A stretch of 64,000 bases of DNA from Mesorhizobium sp. SCN 65-20 (GTDB lineage: Bacteria > Pseudomonadota > Alphaproteobacteria > Rhizobiales > Rhizobiaceae): the NCBI GenBank assembly GCA_001724355.1, contig MEEF01000001.1, positions 21,300 to 85,299 on the forward strand, given 5' to 3'. The notes below the pieces were generated by a model. The model ran no database searches. It saw only the letters and a list, made by a program, of their open reading frames with translations, and was not told the DNA's origin. This document shows positions 1-7,332 of the stretch, piece by piece. Every line of letters begins with the position of its first letter. The first letter of the stretch is position 1. Position numbers and translations under genes: made by a program.

Positions 1-263
1 TGGTAGCTGTCGCCGGGGTTGAGCTCAGGCTGGTCGCCGACCACGCCCGGGCCGCGCACTTCCTCGACCCGGCCCGTGGCGTCCGTGATGTGCCAATAGC
101 GCGACAACAGCTGGACGAACTCGTCCGAGTTGTTCTCGATCGTCACCCGATAGCCCCATACATATCGGTTCTCGTCAGGCTCGGACCGCTCTTCCAGATA
201 GAAGGGCTCGACCTGAACCGCGATGTTGCGGGTTACCGCGCGATACATATGCAGGCGCTCCAT
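1..263 (-). CDS. apaG: ApaG domain protein (partial, C-terminus beyond window edge)
   Basis: The reverse strand opens with ATG and reads as the N-terminal 87 residues of ApaG, a small beta-sandwich (FN3-like) protein historically linked to Co2+/Mg2+ resistance. Recognisable family stretches are [14 protein letters not shown] near the start, [11 protein letters not shown] in the middle and [12 protein letters not shown] at the cut end. ApaG proteins are about 125-130 residues, so roughly a third is missing. No stop codon or frameshift is visible in what remains. It is followed, in the opposite orientation, by a secreted protein gene. Its presence near metZ is a familiar rhizobial arrangement. 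Confidence 0.9.
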   Translation of the reverse strand, partial: MERLHMYRAVTRNIAVQVEPFYLEERSEPDENRYVWGYRVTIENNSDEFVQLLSRYWHITDATGRVEEVRGPGVVGDQPELNPGDSY

Positions 264-362
264 GGTCCTTGCGTCAGGGTCCGCCCCTTGCAAGGGGCGG
301 TCAACTACCGAACGCCTTGTTCACGCCGATTGTGATGAAGGCGTGGCGGGTTTCGCATACCC

Positions 363-376
363 GACACATATGTGTC
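363..376. promoter_or_regulatory. 14-bp perfect palindrome, possible operator
   Basis: GACACATATGTGTC is a perfect inverted repeat in the intergenic region between apaG and the divergent secreted-protein gene, about 60 bp upstream of the latter's start codon. Its size and place fit a homodimeric repressor site, but no regulator can be assigned from this window. Confidence 0.3.
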
Positions 377-437
377 ACCCCTGCGTCATGCGACAGGGCG
401 AGTTTCCGCGTCGTCCAACGACAAGGAATCACTTGAA

Positions 438-1370
438 ATGAAACGTTTCTTCGCCGCCCTGCTCGCCTCAGCCTGCCTTGCCGTCCCGGCAGCACATGCC
501 GGCGACCTGGCGGACAACGTCGCGCAACTGACCAGGGGGGCCGAGTGGAAGCTCGTCAAATCCCCGAGGCTCGACTTCGACACGTACCATCCGCAGGGCT
601 TTGCGCGCGCCGGCGACTTCATCTTCATGTCGTCGGTGGAGATCGTCGAGCGCACCAAGAAGTACGAGACGCCTAAGGACGGCATGGACCGCGACGAAGG
701 CAAGGGCGCCGGGCACCTGTTCAAGCTCGACGCCGACGGCAAGCTCGTCGGCCAGGTGAAGCTCGGCGATGGCGCGATCTACCATCCCGGCGGCATAGAT
801 TTCGACGGCCGCTGGCTGTGGGTGCCGGTGGCGGAATACCGGCCGAACAGCAAGTCGATCATGTACCGCGTCGATCCCGAAACGCTCGAGGCGACGGAAG
901 TCTTCCGCTTTCCCGACCACATTGGCGGGGTCGTGTTCGATCCCGAAAGCAGCACGCTGCATGCCGTGAGCTGGGGCTCGCGCCGGTTCTACACCTGGAA
1001 GGTGACCGAGGACCTGACCGTTCCGGATGCAGCCCTCGATCCGGAGAAGACCCGCACGCTCAATCCCTCGCACTACATCGATTATCAGGACTGCGGGCTG
1101 CTGAAGGCCGGACAGGCCGTCTGCACCGGCATCACCGAGTACCGGCCCGGCTCCGACGGGCAGTTGTTCCGCCTCGGCGGCATCGACGTCATCGATCTCA
1201 AGGCGGGGCGGCCCCTGTTCCAGGTGCCCGTGCAGATCTGGAGCGAGAAGGGCAAGTCAATCACCGGAAACCCGGTTCTGGTCGAGAAGACCGAGACGGG
1301 CATTCGCCTTACGGCCGCGCCCGAGGACAACGAGAGCAAGCTCTACGTCTACGAGACCGAGCTGAAGTAG
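438..1370 (+). CDS. Secreted beta-propeller-like protein (DUF6454-like)
   Basis: The start at ATG 438 is chosen because an AAGGA ribosome site lies about 10 nt upstream and the protein then opens with a clean Sec signal peptide (MKRFFAALLA..., cleavage probably after AHA near residue 21). The mature part is about 290 residues and rich in repeated aromatic/Asp-Gly strands such as YHPGGIDFDGRWLWVPVAEY and HIGGVVFDPES, which suggests a beta-propeller fold. I associate it with the uncharacterised DUF6454 family, with moderate certainty. No catalytic motif is obvious and no neighbour suggests a pathway; it is probably a periplasmic single-gene unit. Confidence 0.7.
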   Translation: MKRFFAALLASACLAVPAAHAGDLADNVAQLTRGAEWKLVKSPRLDFDTYHPQGFARAGDFIFMSSVEIVERTKKYETPKDGMDRDEGKGAGHLFKLDADGKLVGQVKLGDGAIYHPGGIDFDGRWLWVPVAEYRPNSKSIMYRVDPETLEATEVFRFPDHIGGVVFDPESSTLHAVSWGSRRFYTWKVTEDLTVPDAALDPEKTRTLNPSHYIDYQDCGLLKAGQAVCTGITEYRPGSDGQLFRLGGIDVIDLKAGRPLFQVPVQIWSEKGKSITGNPVLVEKTETGIRLTAAPEDNESKLYVYETELK

Positions 1371-1375
1371 GCAGC

Positions 1376-1412
1376 AAAAAGGGCGCGCCGGAAATTACCG
1401 GCGCGCCATTGT
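1376..1412 (-). terminator. Intrinsic terminator of metZ, likely bidirectional
   Basis: A 10-bp perfect stem (GGCGCGCCGG / CCGGCGCGCC, arms 1382-1391 and 1398-1407) is followed on the reverse strand by CTTTTTG. It sits between two convergent genes, 5 nt after one stop and about 20 nt after the metZ stop. The T-run favours metZ; the stem would also insulate the forward gene. Confidence 0.8.
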
Positions 1413-1430
1413 CTTCAAGACGCTGACGTC

Positions 1431-2624
1431 TCAGCGCGCTGCCTTCAACGCGTCCTTGATGTCGTTGAGCAGGTCGTCGGCGTCTTCCAGGCCGACCGAC
1501 AGGCGCAGCGTGCCGTCGTCGATGCCGAGTTCGGCGCGTGCCTCGTCGGTGAGGTTCTTGTGCGTCGTGGTCGCCGGATGGGTGATCAGGCTCTTGGCGT
1601 CGCCGAGGTTGTTGGAGATGAGGATCACCTCGAGCGCGTTCTCGAAGGCGAAGGCAGCCTTCTTGCCGCCCTTGATGTCGAAGCAGATCAGCGTCGAGCC
1701 GCCCTTCATCTGCTTGCTGATGATGTCGGCCTGCGGATGGTCGGCACGGCCGGGGTAGATGAGCCGCGACACTTCCGGACGCGAGGCGAGGAAGTCGGCG
1801 ATCTTGCCTGCGCTCTCGGTCTGTTGGCGTACGCGCAGCGGCAGCGTCTCCAGGCCCTTGAGCAGCGTCCAGGCGTTGAACGGCGACAGGCTCGGCCCGG
1901 TGTGGCGGAAGTAGTCGTGCAGGTTCTCGTCGATCCACTTCTTGTCGGAGAGGATGACGCCGCCCAGGCAGCGGCCCTGGCCGTCAATGTGCTTGGTGGC
2001 CGAGTAGACGACGATGTGGGCACCGAGCTCGAGCGGCTTCTGCTGCATCGGCGTGGCGAAGACGTTGTCGACCACCACGCGCGCGCCGATCGAGTTGGCG
2101 AGTGCCGCAACCGCCGCGATGTCGATCACTTCGAGCGTCGGGTTGGTCGGGCTTTCCAGGAAGAACAGCTTGGTGTTGGGGCGGACGGCCCTTTCCCAGT
2201 TGGTGATGTCGGTGCCGTCGACCAGCGTCGCCTCGATGCCGTAGCGCGGCGCCAGCGTCTCGACGACCCAGCGGCAGGAGCCGAACAGGGCGCGGGCGGC
2301 GATGATGTGATCGCCGGCCTTCAGGCTGCAGAGGATGGCGGCAGAGACCGCTGCCATGCCCGATGCTGTGGCGCGGGCATCTTCGGCGCCCTCCAGTTCG
2401 CACATGCGCTTCTCGAACATGTCGACGGTCGGGTTGGCGTAGCGCGAATAGATGAAGCCCTGCGTCTCGCCCTTGAAGCGCGCCTCCGCACTCTCGGCGG
2501 TGTCGTAGACATAGCCCTGTGTCAGGTAGATGGCTTCGGAGGTTTCGCCGAACTCGGAGCGGAGGGTGCCGCCGTGAACGAGGGCGGTCTGCGGGTTCCA
2601 GTTGCGTTTCTTATCGGTGGTCAT
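1431..2624 (-). CDS. metZ: O-succinylhomoserine sulfhydrylase
   Basis: A 397-residue Cys/Met-metabolism PLP enzyme. MetZ condenses O-succinylhomoserine with sulfide to give homocysteine in methionine synthesis. The PLP lysine is in SATKH (about K211); YSRYANPT and the SSP-like ESPTNPT loop are also present. The start at ATG 2622-2624 (MTTDKK) is preferred over an in-frame upstream codon because it lies right after the riboswitch expression platform. It ends just before a strong terminator, so it is monocistronic. MetZ is favoured over cystathionine gamma-synthase/lyase by overall similarity and by the SAM-II riboswitch, which commonly controls metZ in rhizobia. Confidence 0.95.
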   Translation of the reverse strand: MTTDKKRNWNPQTALVHGGTLRSEFGETSEAIYLTQGYVYDTAESAEARFKGETQGFIYSRYANPTVDMFEKRMCELEGAEDARATASGMAAVSAAILCSLKAGDHIIAARALFGSCRWVVETLAPRYGIEATLVDGTDITNWERAVRPNTKLFFLESPTNPTLEVIDIAAVAALANSIGARVVVDNVFATPMQQKPLELGAHIVVYSATKHIDGQGRCLGGVILSDKKWIDENLHDYFRHTGPSLSPFNAWTLLKGLETLPLRVRQQTESAGKIADFLASRPEVSRLIYPGRADHPQADIISKQMKGGSTLICFDIKGGKKAAFAFENALEVILISNNLGDAKSLITHPATTTHKNLTDEARAELGIDDGTLRLSVGLEDADDLLNDIKDALKAAR

Positions 2625-2639
2625 AGCGACTTCCAGATA

Positions 2640-2675
2640 CAAAAAAACCGGTCGCGAAAAGTCGCAAACCGGTCC
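2640..2675 (-). terminator. Riboswitch-controlled intrinsic terminator ahead of metZ
   Basis: On the reverse strand the leader folds ACCGGT..GCGA, loop CTTT, then TCGC.ACCGGT followed by seven to eight Ts, ending about 15 nt before the metZ start. This is a textbook intrinsic terminator located directly after the SAM-II aptamer. The 5' arm GGACCGG is complementary to CCGGTC inside the aptamer (plus-strand 2718-2723), so ligand-free aptamer sequence could act as antiterminator. The pairing is visible; the switching is inferred. Confidence 0.8.
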
Positions 2676-2681
2676 AAACGC

Positions 2682-2736
2682 GGCCCTTTAGCGACTTGTT
2701 TAACGTGGCTGCAAGCCGACCGGCAAATCACCACGG
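2682..2736 (-). ncRNA. SAM-II riboswitch aptamer (metA motif)
   Basis: The reverse strand carries the conserved SAM-II signature: CGTGGTGATTTG, then the P1 partner GGCTTGCAGCCACG, then the pseudoknot strand with GCTAAAG. The stem CGTGG/CCACG and the terminal CTAAAG element match the known metA motif of alphaproteobacteria, which binds S-adenosylmethionine and shuts down methionine genes when SAM is plentiful. It lies about 60 nt upstream of metZ, the expected target, and is followed by an intrinsic terminator, so control is likely at transcription. Confidence 0.92.
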
Positions 2737-2893
2737 GATAAAGGTCCTTTAGACCTGTCGCCGGCTTGCGTCAATCGCGGGCTCGACTAAACGTTTTGGG
2801 CCACGCGCATGATCCGCAATCCGGGTCGAGGTGTATCGAGTGTTGCAGCGCCCATGCCGCGCGGTCGGGGCGGCGCTGCGAAGGAGTTGGCCA

Positions 2894-3982
2894 ATGCGGC
2901 AGTCGGGCATTCTTCCGGATCAGGATATCGCGGCGCTGTTCGCGTCGGGCGCGCTCTCGGCGCCGCCGCTGGACGCCGACCAGATCCAGCCCGCAAGCCT
3001 CGACCTGCGGCTCAGCGCCAAGGCCTATCGCGTCCGCGCAAGTTTCCTGCCCGGACCGAACCACCTGGTCTCGGCCAAGCTGGACCGCCTCAAGCTGCAT
3101 GAGATCGACCTCGCCAATGGCGCGGTTCTGGAGACGGGTTGCGTCTACATCGTACCGCTTCAGGAAGCGCTGTCGCTACCGGCTGACGTTTCCGCTTCCG
3201 CCAATCCCAAGAGTTCCACGGGCCGCCTCGACATCTTCACCCGCGTCATGACCGATCTCGGGCAGGAGTTCGACAAGATCCCGGCCGGCTACAAGGGCCC
3301 CCTCTATCTCGAAGTCAGCCCGCGCACCTTCCCGATCGTCGTTCGCGCCGGCTCGCGCCTGTCGCAGATACGTTTCAGGAAGGGCAACGCGCTGCTGAGC
3401 GAAGCCGAACTGAACGCGCTGCACGCCTCGGACCGGCTGGTGGCCATCGATCCGCCAAACATCTCCGGCGGCGGCATCGCGCTGTCGATAGACCTGGCCG
3501 GGCCTCCCGGAAGTATCGTCGGCTATCGCGGTAAACACCACACCGGCCTCGTCGACGTTGACCGGCGCGCCGCCCACGAGATCGTCGATTTCTGGGAGCC
3601 GATCTACAACCATGGAGCCGGCGAACTCGTGCTCGATCCGGATGAGTTCTACATCCTGGTTTCGCGCGAGGCCGTGCACGTTCCGCCGCTCTACGCCGCC
3701 GAGATGACACCGTTCGATCCGCTGGTGGGCGAGTTCCGCGTGCACTACGCCGGCTTCTTCGATCCCGGCTTCGGCCATTCGGCGGCTGGCGGAACGGGCA
3801 GTCGCGCGGTGCTGGAAGTGCGCAGCCACGAGGTGCCCTTCATCCTCGAACATGGTCAGATCGTCGGGCGGCTGGTCTACGAGCACATGCTGTCGCGCCC
3901 GCGCGCACTCTATGGCAGCGACCTCGGCTCCAACTATCAGGCGCAGGGGCTCAAGCTCTCCAAGCACTTCCGCATGACCTAA
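2894..3982 (+). CDS. dcd: dCTP deaminase, long alphaproteobacterial form
   Basis: This 362-residue protein deaminates dCTP to dUTP, feeding dTMP synthesis. ATG 2894 is chosen because AAGGAG lies 7 nt upstream and the protein then starts MRQSGILPDQDI, typical of Dcd. It is nearly twice the length of the enterobacterial enzyme (about 190 residues) and looks like two dUTPase-type folds in tandem; SSTGRLDIFTRV in the first half and GELVLDPDEFYILVSRE in the second half resemble the conserved Dcd core. This double form is normal in rhizobia. It has no close operon partner and begins downstream of the metZ leader in divergent orientation. Confidence 0.88.
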   Translation: MRQSGILPDQDIAALFASGALSAPPLDADQIQPASLDLRLSAKAYRVRASFLPGPNHLVSAKLDRLKLHEIDLANGAVLETGCVYIVPLQEALSLPADVSASANPKSSTGRLDIFTRVMTDLGQEFDKIPAGYKGPLYLEVSPRTFPIVVRAGSRLSQIRFRKGNALLSEAELNALHASDRLVAIDPPNISGGGIALSIDLAGPPGSIVGYRGKHHTGLVDVDRRAAHEIVDFWEPIYNHGAGELVLDPDEFYILVSREAVHVPPLYAAEMTPFDPLVGEFRVHYAGFFDPGFGHSAAGGTGSRAVLEVRSHEVPFILEHGQIVGRLVYEHMLSRPRALYGSDLGSNYQAQGLKLSKHFRMT

Positions 3983-4087
3983 GGTAAACGAAGGGTAACC
4001 CTTAGTCTGCTTGTCCCTTTGCCGGCACTGTGGTTGGCTGGCCACCAGGGACGCTCGGAAAGAGCGCCCGGTAAACGGGAGAAAATC

Positions 4088-4870
4088 ATGCAGATTGCCA
4101 GGAAATTCGCATTCTCCGCCGCTGTCGCGGCGCTGATGGCGGTGGCGGGAGCCGCATCGGCACAGGAGGGCGGAAAGCTCAAGCTCGGCACTGAAGGCGC
4201 GTATCCGCCCTTCAACAGCGTGACCGCCGACGGCAAGCTGGTCGGCTTCGACGTCGAAATCGGCAATGCGCTGTGCGCACAGATGAAGGTCGAGTGCGAG
4301 TGGGTCACCCAGGATTGGGATGGCATCATTCCGGCCCTTCAGGGCGGCAAGTTCGACGCTCTCATCGCCTCGATGACCATCACCGAGGAGCGCGCGCAGC
4401 AGGTCGACTTCACCAACAAGTACTACACGACGCCGCTGGCGCTGATCGCGCCGAAGGATTCCGCCTTGACCTCGCCGGAGCCGGATGCGCTCAAGGGCAA
4501 GACCGTCGGCGCCCAGGCGTCGACCACGCAGAGCATCTACGCCGAGGACCACTACGCCAAGGCTGGCGCTGACGTGAAACTCTATCCGACGCAGGATGAG
4601 GCCATGGCCGACCTGACCAACGGGCGTCTCGACGCCGTCGTGTCGGACAAGTTCGTGCTGGTCGACTGGATGAAGACCACCGGCCAGGACTGCTGCAAGC
4701 TGATCGGCGACCTCAAGGGCACGGAGTCTCTCACCGGCATCGCGGTGCGCAAGGGCGATCCGCTGCGCGAGAAGCTGAACGCGGCGATCGACGCCATCGT
4801 CAAGGACGGCACCTACGCCAAGATCAACGCCAAATATTTCGATTTCGACATCTACGGCGCGCAAGACTGA
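4088..4870 (+). CDS. Polar amino acid ABC transporter substrate-binding protein
   Basis: A 260-residue family 3 solute-binding protein (ArgT/HisJ type). The start at ATG 4088 gives a classic signal peptide cleaved after ASA. Mature sequence opens KLKLGTEGAYPPFN and contains GFDVEIGNALCAQM and the DWDGIIPALQGGKFD region, followed by EERAQQVDFTNKYY, all diagnostic of basic or polar amino acid binding. No permease or ATPase gene is adjacent, so it must work with a transporter encoded elsewhere or be an orphan receptor. It is followed by a strong GC hairpin. Confidence 0.9.
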   Translation: MQIARKFAFSAAVAALMAVAGAASAQEGGKLKLGTEGAYPPFNSVTADGKLVGFDVEIGNALCAQMKVECEWVTQDWDGIIPALQGGKFDALIASMTITEERAQQVDFTNKYYTTPLALIAPKDSALTSPEPDALKGKTVGAQASTTQSIYAEDHYAKAGADVKLYPTQDEAMADLTNGRLDAVVSDKFVLVDWMKTTGQDCCKLIGDLKGTESLTGIAVRKGDPLREKLNAAIDAIVKDGTYAKINAKYFDFDIYGAQD

Positions 4871-4881
4871 CGAGCCGAAAA

Positions 4882-4910
4882 GGAAAGGCCGGGCACTGCC
4901 CGGCCTTTCC
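4882..4910 (+). terminator. GC-rich hairpin terminator
   Basis: Arms GGAAAGGCCGGGC and GCCCGGCCTTTCC (13 bp, 3-nt loop) lie 12 nt after the binding-protein stop. The T-tract is weak, but the stem embeds CCTTTCC and is the only candidate terminator here. Confidence 0.65.
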
Positions 4911-4991
4911 GATGTTAATTATATGATCGGCAATCACTAGCCGAGCGAGCAGATCGGGCGCATTATCTTCGTCGAGCGGAGGTAAGCAGCC

Positions 4992-5189
4992 ATGCGCTAC
5001 ATTCTCGTTTCACTGACGATCGGACTCCTGGCGCCCCTGTCCGGCTGCATGTCGGACAACTACGACTACGTCACCGCCTTCCAGCCGAGCTACTATGGCG
5101 AAGGCATCAGCTTCAACTACGCCACCGGGCAGAAGGAGCTTCGTCTCCGCGAATTGCGCAGCGTTCCGGATCGGGAACTGCGCCGCTAG
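4992..5189 (+). CDS. Small lipoprotein of unknown function
   Basis: A 65-residue protein with a type II signal peptide: MRYILVSLTIGLLAPLSGC, lipobox LSGC with the lipid-attachment cysteine at residue 19. The mature part is only about 46 residues, tyrosine-rich at first (DNYDYVTAFQPSYYGEG) and ending in charged heptad-like LRLRELRSVPDRELRR. A GGAGGT ribosome site precedes the ATG by about 8 nt, which supports expression. No known family is recognised. Confidence 0.75.
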   Translation: MRYILVSLTIGLLAPLSGCMSDNYDYVTAFQPSYYGEGISFNYATGQKELRLRELRSVPDRELRR

Positions 5190-5265
5190 CTTGGACCGGA
5201 GCGCATGAGGAAGGCCGAACGCGTCGGCGTCCGGCCAGCAGTGGTCGGTTGTCTGGTCGAGGCGG

Positions 5266-5454
5266 CTAACCCAGGCCTGCCGCCTCTGCTTCGGCATTCC
5301 GTTTCGATGCGTGCCCCGGCTCTCCGCGCAGTTCTCCGAACAGGTGCTCCGGCTGGCTGCGTGGCGTGTCGTACTCGCGCCGACACCAGGGGCACCGGAC
5401 TGCGGCTCGTGGGCGTGGTCCTGCGCATGACTGACAGAACCTCAAGGCAAACAT
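5266..5454 (-). CDS. 62-residue zinc-ribbon protein, unknown
   Basis: The reverse strand shows GGAGG six nt before an ATG and then a short reading frame with two CxxC knuckles, FCQSC (C7, C10) and CPWC (C21, C24), followed by a basic RREYD segment and a charged tail ending AEAEAAGLG. The spacing CX2C-X10-CX2C fits a zinc ribbon. A longer in-frame extension upstream looks non-coding and lacks a ribosome site. The function is unknown; small ribbons of this type often bind nucleic acid or partner proteins. It lies alone between a lipoprotein gene and tRNA-Gly. Confidence 0.5.
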   Translation of the reverse strand: MFALRFCQSCAGPRPRAAVRCPWCRREYDTPRSQPEHLFGELRGEPGHASKRNAEAEAAGLG

Positions 5455-5739
5455 CGTAGACCTCCATTGTCCCCGCGCTGGTCCCGGGGCTCTTGTTGCG
5501 AATTCCGGCGTCGAGCGCCGGCCCGCAACATGGCTAGCAATGTCACGGAATTGTGGCGCTAGGCCTTTGACTCCAAAGACAAAATGTCTCGTTGACTTGC
5601 GCTGTGGCCATTCGCTGGGCAGCGGGGGAGTTTGCGGCAAGCCGTGGCATCCGCTCACGGCGGAACCTGGCATGGCGCGCCGGCTTGGCAGGGCCATGAG
5701 GCGCTACCGCTTGGGCTTGAGAGAAAGTGATCCGGGAAG

Positions 5740-5813
5740 TGGAGCGGGTAGCGGGAATCGAACCCGCGCGTTCAGCTTGGGAAGCTGACAAGCTACCATT
5801 ACATCATACCCGC
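5740..5813 (-). tRNA. tRNA-Gly (anticodon CCC)
   Basis: The reverse strand folds into a complete cloverleaf. The acceptor stem is GCGGGTA/TACCCGC; the anticodon stem TCAGC/GCTGA encloses loop TTCCCAA, giving anticodon CCC; the T arm contains GGTTCGATTCC. The 3' CCA is genome-encoded. It decodes GGG. Confidence 0.93.
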
Positions 5814-6050
5814 GCACCAACTTGGTTAGCATCAGTCGCGCACAACGGCAATCGGCGATCTAATTCGCGTTCGCGCTGTGAACGGAAATCGATCTGAAGC
5901 CGTTGTCTCGGCGCTGGAAACCCTGATTTATGCTACCGAAGACTGCGGCGTCGCATAAGCCAAGCTGTGGCGGGAAGTCTCCCCGCTCTTGAAGCATGCT
6001 CCGCAATCGCGATATTCCGGGTTGGGATCCAGAATCGCAGGAGAGTGAGC

Positions 6051-6314
6051 TTGAACGGACTGGCGCGTTTTCTCGGCGATAGCCCGATCAGGGTAATCGT
6101 CAAGCTGCTCGTGATCTCCTTCCTGGTCGGCATCGTGATGAATGCGTTCGGCTGGTCGCCTTACGACGTCCTGTACGGCGTCCGGGACTTCTTCCTCGAC
6201 CTCTGGCGCACTGGGTTCCGCGCCATCGACCGGTTCCTCGGCTACATCCTTCTCGGCGCTGCGATCGTTGTACCCGCCTTCATAATCCTGAGGCTGTTCA
6301 GTCTCCGCAAATAG
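6051..6314 (+). CDS. Small two-helix inner-membrane protein (DUF6460-like)
   Basis: An 87-residue protein starting at TTG 6051, chosen because AGGAG lies 7 nt upstream; a GTG six bases earlier is too close to that site. It has two hydrophobic helices, about residues 13-32 (VIVKLLVISFLVGIVMNAFG) and 65-85 (LGYILLGAAIVVPAFIILRL), joined by an amphipathic loop with an FGWSPYDV motif. The family is widespread in Rhizobiales and uncharacterised. Its stop lies 2 bp from that of the convergent deacetylase gene. Confidence 0.65.
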   Translation: MNGLARFLGDSPIRVIVKLLVISFLVGIVMNAFGWSPYDVLYGVRDFFLDLWRTGFRAIDRFLGYILLGAAIVVPAFIILRLFSLRK

Positions 6315-6316
6315 GC

Positions 6317-7213
6317 TCAGGCAAAAGCTGCGGCCGTTTCGAAGAGTATCGCGTGGCGCCTGGCCAGGGCTTCGACATCGCTCGAATAGCCTCCGCCGAT
6401 CACGCCGCAGACCGGCACGCCGGCTTCGCGGAAATGCTCCAAAACGAGGCGTTCGCGCCGTCGGAGCCCGTCGTCGCTGAGCGCCAGCCGGCCCAACCGG
6501 TCGTCGCGGTGCGGGTCGACGCCGGCATTGTAGAACACGATGTCCCACGGCCTACGCCGCGACAGGTCATCGAGGGCGTCGGCCAAGACCTCCAGATAGG
6601 CATCGTCGCCGGTGCCGTCCGGCAAACCGATGTCCAGGCAGGATGCAACCTTGCGCACCGGATAGTTCTTTTCGGCATGCATGGAGAAGGTGAAGACCGC
6701 CGCGTTGCCGGCGAGGATCTGCGCGGTGCCGTCGCCCTGGTGGACGTCGAGGTCGACGACCAGAACGTTTTCGGCACGGCCTTCGGCCAGCAACCCCAGC
6801 GCTGCCACGGCGACGTCGTTGAACGTGCAGAAACCGGCGCCCTGGCCGCGCCGTGCATGATGGCTGCCGCCTGCCGCGTTGCATGCGATGCCATGGGCGA
6901 GCGCGAGCCGCGCGGCAAGCAACGTACCTCCGGCGGCGAGTTGGGCGCGGCGCGACACGCGCTCGCCGACCGGAAACCCGATCTCGCGCTCGACAAGCGC
7001 CGGAACAGTGCAGGCCAGCACCTGTGCGACATAGGCGGGGTCGTGCGCCAGGCAGAGCAATTCCGGCGAAATAGGCTCGGCGGCGGTAAGGCCCGAGGTG
7101 AGCCCGAGCGCTTCCAGTTGCTGCATGAGATGCCGGTACTTGCCCATGGGAAAGCGATGGCCGGCTGGAAAGCCTGCGTCGTAGTCGGGGTGGCTGACGA
7201 TCTGAAGTGGCAT
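6317..7213 (-). CDS. Histone deacetylase family protein (class II-like amidohydrolase)
   Basis: A 298-residue Zn-dependent deacetylase of the HDAC/AcuC/acetylpolyamine amidohydrolase superfamily. Active-site signatures are the tandem histidines in GGSHHARRGQGAGFC, the metal site in DLDVHQGDG, the second aspartate in YNAGVDPHRDDR, and the GGGYS loop near the C-terminus. The start MPLQIVSHPDYDAGF is preferred over an upstream in-frame codon because the longer N-terminus is not conserved-looking. Bacterial members hydrolyse acetyl-lysine, acetylpolyamines or similar amides; the substrate cannot be read here. It is divergent from the MATE gene. Confidence 0.85.
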   Translation of the reverse strand: MPLQIVSHPDYDAGFPAGHRFPMGKYRHLMQQLEALGLTSGLTAAEPISPELLCLAHDPAYVAQVLACTVPALVEREIGFPVGERVSRRAQLAAGGTLLAARLALAHGIACNAAGGSHHARRGQGAGFCTFNDVAVAALGLLAEGRAENVLVVDLDVHQGDGTAQILAGNAAVFTFSMHAEKNYPVRKVASCLDIGLPDGTGDDAYLEVLADALDDLSRRRPWDIVFYNAGVDPHRDDRLGRLALSDDGLRRRERLVLEHFREAGVPVCGVIGGGYSSDVEALARRHAILFETAAAFA

Positions 7214-7332
7214 GACGACTGCTGAACCAGGGCTGGCATTGGATTGGACGCCGAGCGTAGACGGTTGCACTGCCGGGCGAAACCGGTGCAATTGCGCCGC
7301 CGGCTGGAATCACGCCGCGGGAGGGGAATACA

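Noticed and set aside
3176..4864. 562-residue reverse-strand frame across dcd and a binding protein gene
   Set aside because: Shadow of two well-supported forward genes; no ribosome site and no family resemblance.
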